Assembly: GCA_900313405.1 (NCBI GenBank)
Contig: OMQY01000011.1
Span: 1 to 5,866, forward strand
Reading direction: 5' to 3'
DNA length: 5,866 bases
Source: an uncultured Eubacteriales bacterium
GTDB taxonomy: Bacteria > Bacillota_A > Clostridia > Saccharofermentanales > Saccharofermentanaceae
Numbering within the stretch: the stretch's first letter is position 1; each line of letters opens with the position of its first letter. Shown one piece after another: positions 1-5,866 of this stretch. Under the pieces are notes generated by a model. That model ran no database searches. It saw only the letters and a list, made by a program, of their open reading frames with translations, and was not told the DNA's origin. A program made the position numbers and the translations under genes.

Positions 1-2
1 CG

Positions 3-1241
3 GACGGTTCGATACCGGACTATCAGGTATCGGCGCTCCTTATGGCAATAGTGCTCAATGGCATGAATGAGCGTGAGATGACGACTCTTACCATGGAGAT
101 GGCTTCATCGGGCAAACAGAACGATCTGTCCTATATTGATGGGATCGCGGTGGATAAACATTCCACAGGCGGCGTAGGCGATAAGGTAACACCTCTCGTA
201 TTGCCGCTTTGTGCTACATACGGAGTCGAGTGCGTTAAACTGTCCGGAAGAGGCCTCGGCTTTACAGGCGGCACCATTGACAAGTTCGAATCGATAACCG
301 GTTTTGATACTTCGCCGGACGTTGCCTCATACAATGATCTCATCGACAGATGCGGCATTGTCATTTCCGGGCAAACGCCTGACCTCGCGCCCGCCGACAA
401 AGTACTCTACGCATTAAGAGACGTTACCGGTACAGTCGATTCGATACCTCTTATCGCATCGAGCATTATGAGCAAGAAGCTCGCCGGCGGTGCCGGAGCA
501 ATCGTTCTGGATGTAACATGCGGCAGCGGAGCATTTATGAAGACCATCGAGCGCGCTGAAGAACTCGCCAAGGCCATGATCAACATCGGAAGACTTGCCG
601 GTCGACCGACGGTTGCCATCGTAACTGATATGGATCAGCCTTTAGGCTATACCTGCGGCAATGTCCTCGAGATGCAGGAAGTATATGAGACACTTAAAGG
701 CGAGGGGATGACGGATGTCATCGAAGTAGTATGCACTATAGCCTCCGAGATGGTTACGCTTGCCGGAAAGAATAACGGACTTGAAGGCGAAGAACTGATA
801 CTTGACTGTGCCAAACGCCTGACAGACGGCCGGGCTATGGAACAGTACCGTAAGCTCATCCTGTCTCAGGGCGGCTGCCTTAAGGAGAACGGTGTTCCTC
901 TTTATGTTGATGTGCCGCATGAAGCGATGCGGATAACTGCCCCCCGTGACGGCTATATCAGTGCCATCCGTGCAGATCAGATCGGACGGGCATCCGTAAT
1001 GCTCGGAGCCGGCCGTAAACTTAAAGGTGACCCGATAGATTACGGTGCCGGTCTTTGCTTCTACCGCAAAGTCGGCGACTATGTCAAGCGCGGTGACGTC
1101 ATCTGTTCGCTCTGTCACGGTGTTGAGAGTAAGCTCACGGAAGAGGCGATCTTCGCCATTATGGAGTCGGTCATGGACGCCTATTCTTATACGGATGAGA
1201 AGCCTGAGAAGCGCGATGTCATACTTGGGATTTTTCGATAA
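3..1241 (+). CDS. pdp: Pyrimidine-nucleoside phosphorylase (thymidine phosphorylase family), 5'-truncated by window edge
   Basis: This enzyme cleaves thymidine, deoxyuridine or uridine with phosphate to give the free base and (deoxy)ribose-1-phosphate, in cytosolic pyrimidine salvage. The frame is open from base 3 and reads DGSIPDYQVSALL before the first ATG at 42; this matches the family's conserved N-terminal region, so ATG 42 is internal and about 28 codons are missing. Counting that Met as 1, the phosphate-binding KHSTGGVGDK is at 39-48, the family signature SGRGLGFTGGTIDKFE is at 68-83, and the substrate-binding Arg126, Ser141 and Lys145 keep the family's 15- and 19-residue spacing. A PYNP C-terminal domain covers about 295-360 (APRDGY, then LGAGRK). 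The gene ends in tandem stops TAA TAG. Overall similarity favours the Bacillota Pdp type over DeoA, but specificity for uridine versus thymidine is not proven by what I see. No terminator is evident after it; the next promoter starts only seven bases downstream. Confidence 0.95.
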   Translation, partial: DGSIPDYQVSALLMAIVLNGMNEREMTTLTMEMASSGKQNDLSYIDGIAVDKHSTGGVGDKVTPLVLPLCATYGVECVKLSGRGLGFTGGTIDKFESITGFDTSPDVASYNDLIDRCGIVISGQTPDLAPADKVLYALRDVTGTVDSIPLIASSIMSKKLAGGAGAIVLDVTCGSGAFMKTIERAEELAKAMINIGRLAGRPTVAIVTDMDQPLGYTCGNVLEMQEVYETLKGEGMTDVIEVVCTIASEMVTLAGKNNGLEGEELILDCAKRLTDGRAMEQYRKLILSQGGCLKENGVPLYVDVPHEAMRITAPRDGYISAIRADQIGRASVMLGAGRKLKGDPIDYGAGLCFYRKVGDYVKRGDVICSLCHGVESKLTEEAIFAIMESVMDAYSYTDEKPEKRDVILGIFR

Positions 1242-1247
1242 TAGAAC

Positions 1248-1276
1248 TTGCCATAATTAGCGCTTAATATTATAAT
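1248..1276 (+). promoter_or_regulatory. Sigma-A/sigma-70-type promoter of the ruvCAB-queH operon
   Basis: A -35 box TTGCCA (1248-1253; consensus TTGACA, one mismatch) and a perfect -10 box TATAAT (1271-1276) are separated by exactly 17 bases. Transcription would begin near 1283, leaving a leader of about 27 bases before the ruvC start. It is the only promoter I can recognise on the plus strand and lies in the only plus-strand gap long enough to hold one. The match is seen directly; activity is inferred. Confidence 0.8.
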
Positions 1277-1277
1277 A

Positions 1278-1291
1278 CAAACAAATGTTCA
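1278..1291 (+). promoter_or_regulatory. Putative LexA (SOS) operator over the ruvC transcription start
   Basis: The 14 bases CAAACAAATGTTCA fit the Bacillus-type LexA box CGAACRNRYGTTYC at all but two positions (the second and the last). The symmetric core is AAC-N4-GTT. The site starts one base after the -10 box and covers the predicted transcription start, a standard place for a repressor to block initiation. Induction of ruvAB by DNA damage through LexA is established in both E. coli and B. subtilis, which supports the reading. Binding here is an inference from sequence; the box is imperfect and no lexA gene is in view. Confidence 0.65.
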
Positions 1292-1309
1292 TATCAGGAG
1301 AGACTCATA

Positions 1310-1870
1310 ATGCCGACGCCCGCGACAACCACCATACTCGGTATAGATCCAGGTTATGCCATAACCGGCTACGGGATCATAAGGAAGACCGGTAATAAGC
1401 TTACGGCAGTTGATTACGGGGTTATCGAGACATCAGCGAAGACTGAGTTCGAGACCAGGCTTCTCGCCATTAATGACAAGACACGATACATACTTGAGAC
1501 TTTTAAGCCCGATATCATGGTCGTTGAAGAACTGTTCCTTTACAACAACAGAACGACCGCCATCGGTACGGCGCAGGCCCGGGGTGTTGTTATCGTTGAG
1601 GCTGCAAGAGCGGGGATACCTGTCTATGAGTTCACGCCTAATCAGGTCAAGCTCGCCGTTACGGGATACGGGCGTGCCGATAAGAAGCAGGTATCGAATA
1701 TGGTCAAGTCTCTTCTGGGGCTGAAGGAAGTGCCCAAGCCCGATGATGTGACAGACGCACTGGCGATCGCGATCTGCATGGCCAATACAGGGACGGCATT
1801 TGCGCAGACGGCCGTATCCGGCTACCAGTACGGCCGTTACGGTTATTCTAAGAGAAATGAGTTCGGCTGA
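1310..1870 (+). CDS. ruvC: Crossover junction endodeoxyribonuclease RuvC (Holliday junction resolvase)
   Basis: RuvC works as a dimer that nicks two opposing strands of a Holliday junction, resolving recombination intermediates after RuvAB branch migration. The protein has 186 residues with the RNase H-like fold signature throughout. The four acidic catalytic residues are Asp13 in ILGIDPG, Glu73 in VVEELF, and Asp146 and Asp149 in PDDVTDALAIAI, corresponding to E. coli D7, E66, D138 and D141. Basic residues GRADKKQV (121-128) precede the last motif as usual. Start ATG 1310 is set by AGGAGAG at 1296-1302. Compared with E. coli RuvC it has about six extra N-terminal residues and a C-terminal tail with four tyrosines (172-179) that is probably flexible. 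It is the first gene behind the promoter and LexA-like site. RuvC presence argues against Bacilli, which use RecU. Confidence 0.97.
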   Translation: MPTPATTTILGIDPGYAITGYGIIRKTGNKLTAVDYGVIETSAKTEFETRLLAINDKTRYILETFKPDIMVVEELFLYNNRTTAIGTAQARGVVIVEAARAGIPVYEFTPNQVKLAVTGYGRADKKQVSNMVKSLLGLKEVPKPDDVTDALAIAICMANTGTAFAQTAVSGYQYGRYGYSKRNEFG

Positions 1871-1882
1871 GCCGGATAGATC

Positions 1883-1890
1883 AAAGGAGA
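1883..1890 (+). promoter_or_regulatory. Strong ribosome binding site of ruvA
   Basis: AAAGGAGA lies in the 24-base gap after the ruvC stop. Its AGGAG core ends six bases before the ATG at 1895, and this fixes that start. It is a much closer match to the Shine-Dalgarno consensus than the site in front of ruvB. Confidence 0.75.
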
Positions 1891-1894
1891 TAAT

Positions 1895-2509
1895 ATGTAC
1901 GCATATATCAAGGGAACACTCGTCAAGAGGAATGATGATGACATAATCGTTGAGAATAACGGGATAGGCTATCTTATCCTTTGCCCGGTATCGATATCGG
2001 CCAGGCTCGGCGCAGTGGGTGACGAGATCACCGTTTATCTTTATCAGAGTGTCAGAGAAGATGATATATCACTTTACGGCCTTGCATCTCCCGAGGAGAA
2101 GGATATGTTTATGCTCCTCATAACAGTATCCGGTATCGGTCCCAAGGTCGCTCAGACGATCTGCTCCCAGATAGAGCCTGACAGGCTGGCGCTCGCTGTT
2201 ATGGGCGGCGATGTTAAAGTGCTTACTTCGGTCAAGGGTTTGGGCAAGAAGGGCGCTGAGAGGATCATCCTCGAACTTAAGGATAAGCTTAAGGGCGTTG
2301 ACTTAAGCGGCAATAAGGATCTCGGTGTCAGTCTCCCGGCTGCCGATTCCGTAGGCTACAGCGGAGGAACAGCAGGGGATGCGGTAGAGGCCCTTATAGT
2401 GTTAGGATATAAGCAGGCAGATGCAGCTTCTGCCGTCAGCTCGTGCTATGAAGAGGGCATAAGCGTTCAGGAACTGATAAGAAGATCGCTTAAGAGCCTC
2501 GCGCGATAA
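1895..2509 (+). CDS. ruvA: Holliday junction branch migration complex subunit RuvA
   Basis: RuvA tetramers bind the four-way junction, hold it in an open square form and load RuvB rings onto opposite arms. The protein has 204 residues, the usual length. Domain I (about 1-63) is an OB-fold beginning MYAYIKGTL and contains the acidic pin: Glu55-Asp56 in REDD line up with E. coli E55/D56, which help separate strands at the crossover. Domain II carries two helix-hairpin-helix motifs, VSGIGPK at 78-84 and VKGLGKKGA at 113-121, which contact the DNA backbone. A Gly/Ser-rich linker (about 138-160) leads to domain III (about 161-204: DAVEALIVLGY followed by an Ala-rich helix), the RuvB-binding module. 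It lies 24 bases after ruvC and 24 before ruvB, on the same strand, so co-transcription is very likely. Confidence 0.97.
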   Translation: MYAYIKGTLVKRNDDDIIVENNGIGYLILCPVSISARLGAVGDEITVYLYQSVREDDISLYGLASPEEKDMFMLLITVSGIGPKVAQTICSQIEPDRLALAVMGGDVKVLTSVKGLGKKGAERIILELKDKLKGVDLSGNKDLGVSLPAADSVGYSGGTAGDAVEALIVLGYKQADAASAVSSCYEEGISVQELIRRSLKSLAR

Positions 2510-2524
2510 GTAAGATAACAGGTT

Positions 2525-2530
2525 GGTGGA
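2525..2530 (+). promoter_or_regulatory. Weak, non-consensus ribosome binding site of ruvB
   Basis: The only purine-rich element near the ruvB start is GGTGGA, three bases before ATG 2534; a short ACAGG at 2518-2522 is the alternative. Neither matches AGGAGG well. No other in-frame start with a better site exists in the 24-base gap, so ATG 2534 stands, and ruvB may rely partly on ribosomes arriving from ruvA. Confidence 0.4.
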
Positions 2531-2533
2531 TAT

Positions 2534-3628
2534 ATGGATTTTCAGCCATACGATGAGGAAGAGAGGATAATCGGACGGACAAAGCAGTTCGATGATACGG
2601 ACGAGAAGTCCTTAAGGCCGATCACTTTCGAGGACTATAGCGGACAGGAGAAGGTTAAGACTAACCTTCGCATCTTCATCGAGGCCGCGAAGAAGCGCGG
2701 AGATGCTCTGGATCATGTTTTGTTATACGGACCTCCGGGTCTCGGTAAGACTACTCTTGCAGGTATCATCGCTGCTGAGATGGGTGTAGGCCTTCATATT
2801 ACGACAGGTCCGTCTATAGAGAAGGCGGGAGATCTGGCCGCTATCCTCACGAATCTGAATGAGAATGAAGTACTGTTCATCGATGAGATCCACAGACTTA
2901 ACAGAAGTGTCGAGGAGGTCTTATATCCTGCGATGGAGGATTATTGCCTTGATCTCATGATCGGTAAAGGGCCTTCTGCGAGATCTGTAAGGCTCGACCT
3001 GCCGCACTTTACGCTCGTCGGTGCGACTACACGTGCCGGCATGCTGTCAGCGCCGCTTCGGGACAGATTCGGAATGATCCACCGTCTGGAACTCTATGAG
3101 ACGGAAGATCTTATGAATATCCTGTCCCGTGATGCAGGGCTTCTTGATATCAAGGTGGATGAAGAGGGCCTTCGCAATATCGCATCCAGATCACGTGGAA
3201 CGCCGCGTATCGCGATCAGGCTCCTTAAGAGGATGAGAGACTATGCTTCTTATATGGAAAAGGATGTAATAGATAAGGAAGTCTCCGACTTCGGACTTCA
3301 TGCTCTCGATATCGATCCTATCGGCCTCGATGCCGTAGACAGACGTGTCCTTATGACTATCGCGGATGTATTCGCAGGCGGTCCCGTAGGTCTTGAGACT
3401 CTTGCTGCATGCACCGGAGAAGATGCCGTTACGATAGAAGATGTCTATGAGCCGTTCCTTTTGCAGAACGGATTTATCTCCAAGACGCCGAGAGGAAGGA
3501 TGCTTACAAAGAGGGCTTTCGAGCATTTGGGACTTGCTGTTCCGGCTGTGTATACGGAACGTAACCGGAAGGCATTCGAGAACATTACTATCGAGGACTG
3601 GACTGATAAGCAAGGCGGTGAGTCCTGA
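2534..3628 (+). CDS. ruvB: Holliday junction branch migration DNA helicase RuvB
   Basis: RuvB is the AAA+ hexameric motor that pumps duplex DNA through the RuvA-bound junction using ATP. The 364-residue protein has every expected motif: Walker A GPPGLGKT at 66-73 (Lys72), Walker B LFIDEIHR at 114-121 (Asp117), sensor 1 LVGATTRAG at 161-169, the arginine finger in PLRDRFG (Arg178 by a constant +4 offset from E. coli R174), and sensor 2 RGTPR at 221-225. The C-terminal winged-helix domain includes GPVGLETL (283-290) and the DNA-contacting [17 protein letters not shown] (306-322). The tail after LGL (about 332-364) is some 20 residues longer than in many homologues and ends in a low-complexity GGES. 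Its TGA stop shares one base with the queH start (TGATG), indicating translational coupling. It is intact. Confidence 0.98.
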   Translation: MDFQPYDEEERIIGRTKQFDDTDEKSLRPITFEDYSGQEKVKTNLRIFIEAAKKRGDALDHVLLYGPPGLGKTTLAGIIAAEMGVGLHITTGPSIEKAGDLAAILTNLNENEVLFIDEIHRLNRSVEEVLYPAMEDYCLDLMIGKGPSARSVRLDLPHFTLVGATTRAGMLSAPLRDRFGMIHRLELYETEDLMNILSRDAGLLDIKVDEEGLRNIASRSRGTPRIAIRLLKRMRDYASYMEKDVIDKEVSDFGLHALDIDPIGLDAVDRRVLMTIADVFAGGPVGLETLAACTGEDAVTIEDVYEPFLLQNGFISKTPRGRMLTKRAFEHLGLAVPAVYTERNRKAFENITIEDWTDKQGGES

Positions 3629-4185
3629 TGGCGGGAATGCTGCTTCACGCCTGTTGCGGCCCTTGTGCTATGTACCCTGTGGATCTTCTCTTAAGTGAAG
3701 ATGTTGATCTTGACCTCTACTGGTTTAATCCGAATATCCACCCTGAATTCGAATGGAACAGGCGACTGGAGAACCTTGCCAAGGCTGCGGATCATTATCA
3801 TGTCGATCTGATCAGGGAAGGTGTCTGTGAAGAAGACTATTGGAGATCTGGCGTATATCTTGAAGAGTATGATTCCAGATGCATCATGTGCTATGACAGG
3901 AGACTCGATGCCACTGCCTGTTATGCTTCCACGCACGGTTATGACTGCTTCGGAACGACTCTGCTCGTAAGCCCGTATCAGCAACACGATAAGATAGCAG
4001 AGATAGGCCGCGCCAAGGCTTCCAAATACGGTGTGGAATTCGCTTATAGAGACTATCGTCCGGGCTTCCGCCAGGGGCAGAATATGGCGCGCGACATAGG
4101 ACTTTACCGTCAGAAGTACTGCGGTTGCTGTTTCTCGCTTGAAGAGTCTGAGTTCCGTGACAAGATCCTGAAGAGCTTTCAATGA
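3628..4185 (+). CDS. queH: Epoxyqueuosine reductase QueH (DUF208 family)
   Basis: QueH reduces epoxyqueuosine to queuosine at wobble position 34 of tRNAs for Asp, Asn, His and Tyr, the last step of queuosine synthesis; it is a non-homologous replacement for QueG. The 185-residue protein has the family's cysteine pattern: HACCGPC near the N-terminus (Cys9, Cys10, Cys13), SRCIMCYDRRL (Cys85, Cys88), and YCGCCFS near the C-terminus (Cys165, Cys167, Cys168). Members use such cysteines to bind an iron-sulfur cluster plus further iron. FNPNIHP (33-39), FGTTLLVSPYQ (108-118) and PGFRQGQNMARD (145-156) are also typical. The ATG overlaps the ruvB stop, and AAGGCGG (3612-3618), inside the end of ruvB, is a good ribosome binding site nine bases upstream. 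It is probably the last gene of the ruv transcript. Many Bacillota have queA and tgt after ruvB, so queuosine genes in this place are expected, although queH itself is less usual. Confidence 0.93.
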   Translation: MAGMLLHACCGPCAMYPVDLLLSEDVDLDLYWFNPNIHPEFEWNRRLENLAKAADHYHVDLIREGVCEEDYWRSGVYLEEYDSRCIMCYDRRLDATACYASTHGYDCFGTTLLVSPYQQHDKIAEIGRAKASKYGVEFAYRDYRPGFRQGQNMARDIGLYRQKYCGCCFSLEESEFRDKILKSFQ

Positions 4186-4191
4186 TCTCTA

Positions 4192-4220
4192 TTACCGGCG
4201 ATCTATATCATCGTGGGTAA
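4192..4220 (+). terminator. Imperfect hairpin between convergent queH and rqcH, possible terminator
   Basis: The arms TTACCGGCGAT (4192-4202) and ATCGTGGGTAA (4210-4220) can pair around a seven-base loop, with one G-G mismatch and one G-U pair in the plus-strand RNA; on the minus strand the G-U becomes a second mismatch. It starts seven bases after the queH stop, where a terminator would be expected. There is no T-run after it in either direction, so it is not a canonical intrinsic terminator. It may be a transcript 3'-end stabiliser or chance. Confidence 0.3.
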
Positions 4221-4245
4221 GGGATGAGGTAAAAGTAACTGACAC

Positions 4246-5866
4246 TCAAACTTTCCGAATGGGTTCCTCTGCGTCGACAAGAACGGAATAATACCCTTCA
4301 TATATGACCATACCGGGACGGGCCTTCGGTATCTTACGGACGTGTGATACCGGGCAGTAGTCGATCTCGGCCTTGATCTTGCCGGGACGTGAGCCTTCTG
4401 CCGTCATGTGTTCTTCGATCAAAGTGCTTTTCGAGAAATATGCGGCCGTAGATGCGGCTTCCAATACTGCAGTATCTGAAGGCATGTCTTCTCCGGGGCG
4501 TGTCTTCAGGATGACATGTGTCCCCGGGAGTCCCTTGATATGGAACCACCAGTCGTTCTTGTCCGCTACTTTGAATGTGAGCTCGTCGTTCTGGATATTG
4601 TTGCGGCCGGCAAGTATGGTATAGCCGTCGGAACTCAAATATTTACGGTAGCTTAACGGCTTCTCGTTACTCTTGCCGGTCTTTGACTTACGTGCTGCAG
4701 TTGCTCTTTGAGCGGCTTCTCTCATGGCACGGGAGGAGGCCTTGCCGGACTTGGCTTTGCCGACAGACTTATTTGGGTCCCCGGTGCCGGTGATCACGAC
4801 CTTTTTGACCTTTACTGCCTTGATGGAATCCTTCCCTGACAGCTGCATCAGTTCGTTATTGATGGCATCGATATCTTCGTTATCCTCGGCGGCGTCGGCT
4901 GCAGTCTTAAGCGATCTGAAATACTCGATCGCCTGTCTGTCGTCCTCGAGATAACCTGCGGCAAGTTCGGCTTTACGCTTGGCTTTACGGAACCTCCGGT
5001 AGTAGTCCTGAGCGTTATCCATTGCATTGAGTGCAGGATTCAACGGGATGGTAATGTCTACGGGAGGATCGGCATAGTAATCGGTGCATACGAACTCAGA
5101 TGATTTCTCGGTTATACTGTAGCCTGCTGCAAGTATGAGATCTCCGTATTTCTTGTATTCATCGGCACGTCGTCCTTCGTTCATGTCGTTCTCGTGAAGC
5201 TCTGTCTTGTGCATAACGTGAGACAGGGCGGAGTTGATGATCGTCTTGAGCCGCTGGCGTTTGGCATCGAGGACTATTGCACGGTCTTTGGAGCGATAGA
5301 AAAGATCGATGGCAGCAGACAGGGAAGAGCAGACCTGCCGCTTCGCGAATCCCTGGAGTTCAAAGGGTGAATACTCGCCGGTCTGATCGTCCTCAAGAAA
5401 ATACACAGATGGTTTGTAGTCATCGTTTACGACCTGCTTAAGAAAAGCTGTTGTCACAGACAACAGTCGCTCACGTGAAGCGCTGTCAAGAAGTGATACG
5501 GATGTTCGATCGTCGATATCAGCTTTTACGCAGAGCTGACCGGCAAGGAGAGGCGAGAGCCCTCTTATAGAATTGAGCAGTGCTTTGCCTGCCGGGCGGT
5601 TCAGTTCTGTCCCGGCAATTGGCAGACTTCCCGACAGACAGATATCGAGAGCCTTGTCACAGTCGATCTTATCCTGGGCAGGCGGATATTCGTAGATCCT
5701 GGCGGGCATGACTTCGCGCACGCGGCTTATGCTGTAGTCGACGTGAAGCGCTGAATCGATGATCCTGCCGGCGGAATTGACGAGGATGCAGTTACTGTAG
5801 CGTCCCATAAGTTCAACGATCAGTCTGACTGTTCTCATATCGTGAAGTTCATCGGATGCTACAGCC
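4246..5866 (-). CDS. rqcH: RqcH / NFACT-family ribosome quality control protein, N-terminus cut by window edge
   Basis: RqcH binds stalled 50S-peptidyl-tRNA complexes and recruits tRNA-Ala to add C-terminal alanine tails that mark the nascent chain for degradation. Older names are FbpA or fibronectin-binding protein. The frame stays open to the right edge: before the Met at 5838 it reads AVASDELHD, matching conserved NFACT-N sequence just ahead of VELMGRYSN, so that Met is internal and about 100 residues are missing. Counting it as 1, NFACT-N continues to about 170; a helix-hairpin-helix-like LLNSIRGLSPLLAG is at 87-100; a long helical, coiled-coil-type region spans about 180-335; a basic Ala/Lys/Ser-rich linker spans about 338-395; and an NFACT-R domain follows (SSDGYTILAGRNN at 402-414, DWWFHIKGLPGTHVIL at 429-444, ARPGMVIYEG at 506-515). 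The Asp-Arg pair needed for alanine tailing in B. subtilis should lie just outside the window, so activity cannot be judged. It is convergent with queH; its promoter is not in view. Confidence 0.95.
   Translation of the reverse strand, partial: AVASDELHDMRTVRLIVELMGRYSNCILVNSAGRIIDSALHVDYSISRVREVMPARIYEYPPAQDKIDCDKALDICLSGSLPIAGTELNRPAGKALLNSIRGLSPLLAGQLCVKADIDDRTSVSLLDSASRERLLSVTTAFLKQVVNDDYKPSVYFLEDDQTGEYSPFELQGFAKRQVCSSLSAAIDLFYRSKDRAIVLDAKRQRLKTIINSALSHVMHKTELHENDMNEGRRADEYKKYGDLILAAGYSITEKSSEFVCTDYYADPPVDITIPLNPALNAMDNAQDYYRRFRKAKRKAELAAGYLEDDRQAIEYFRSLKTAADAAEDNEDIDAINNELMQLSGKDSIKAVKVKKVVITGTGDPNKSVGKAKSGKASSRAMREAAQRATAARKSKTGKSNEKPLSYRKYLSSDGYTILAGRNNIQNDELTFKVADKNDWWFHIKGLPGTHVILKTRPGEDMPSDTAVLEAASTAAYFSKSTLIEEHMTAEGSRPGKIKAEIDYCPVSHVRKIPKARPGMVIYEGYYSVLVDAEEPIRKV

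Noticed and set aside
642..1118. 158-codon open frame antisense to the phosphorylase gene
   Set aside because: The sense strand carries clear conserved phosphorylase sequence throughout; the antisense product has no recognisable motif.
1231..1235. T-run at the end of the phosphorylase gene as a possible intrinsic terminator
   Set aside because: I find no GC-rich stem directly before it, and it lies within the last codons of the gene.
42..1241. ATG 42 as the true start of the phosphorylase gene
   Set aside because: The frame is open to base 3 and the 13 codons before ATG 42 encode conserved family sequence (DGSIPDYQ), so the real start lies before the window.
1259..1264. AGCGCT palindrome in the ruvC promoter spacer
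   Set aside because: It is only six bases, with no extended stem and no T-run; too short to support a terminator for the upstream gene or a separate operator.
3191..3613. 140-codon open frame antisense to ruvB
   Set aside because: It is opposite the conserved sensor 2 and winged-helix region of ruvB and has no independent coding signal.
3691..4182. 163-codon open frame antisense to queH
   Set aside because: It lies wholly opposite a well-recognised gene, shows no family motif I know and has no convincing ribosome binding site. It is best explained as a by-product of queH codon use.
4246..5838. ATG at 5838 as the true start of the NFACT gene
   Set aside because: Upstream codons to the right edge stay open and encode family-like sequence, and a start here would remove roughly the first 100 residues of the NFACT-N domain.

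Overview
The window is a stretch of ordinary bacterial core genome. It most resembles a Clostridia-type member of the Bacillota, with roughly balanced base composition. The grounds are: a pyrimidine-nucleoside phosphorylase closest in remembered motifs to Bacillus/Clostridium Pdp; a ruvC-ruvA-ruvB order (Bacilli use RecU and lack RuvC, so Bacilli are unlikely); a QueH-type epoxyqueuosine reductase; an RqcH/NFACT protein; AGGAG-type ribosome binding sites; and a Bacillus-type LexA box. I cannot name the genus.

Layout. Positions 3-1241 (+) hold the 3' part of a pyrimidine-nucleoside phosphorylase gene whose first ~28 codons lie before the window. A 68-base gap (1242-1309) then holds a near-perfect housekeeping promoter (TTGCCA, 17 bases, TATAAT), and a LexA/SOS operator-like site lies over the predicted transcription start. 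Next come ruvC (1310-1870), ruvA (1895-2509) and ruvB (2534-3628) in a tight operon, followed by queH (3628-4185), which overlaps the ruvB stop codon by one base. A short convergent gap (4186-4245) holds an imperfect hairpin. The minus strand from 4246 to the right edge carries most of an rqcH/NFACT gene, whose N-terminal coding part runs off the window.

Functional logic. RuvA and RuvB form the Holliday-junction branch-migration motor and RuvC is the resolvase. Placing all three behind one promoter with an SOS-box-like operator fits DNA-damage-induced recombination repair. QueH, the last step of queuosine tRNA modification, sits where many Bacillota have queA and tgt after ruvB, so the known ruv/queuosine linkage appears here with a different pathway member. 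The phosphorylase (nucleoside salvage) and RqcH (ribosome quality control) are neighbours with separate transcription.

No RNA gene, CRISPR array, mobile element or long non-coding stretch is visible; every gap is under 70 bases. I see no evidence of an undescribed multi-gene system. The most informative non-coding signal is the promoter/LexA-box arrangement in front of ruvC.
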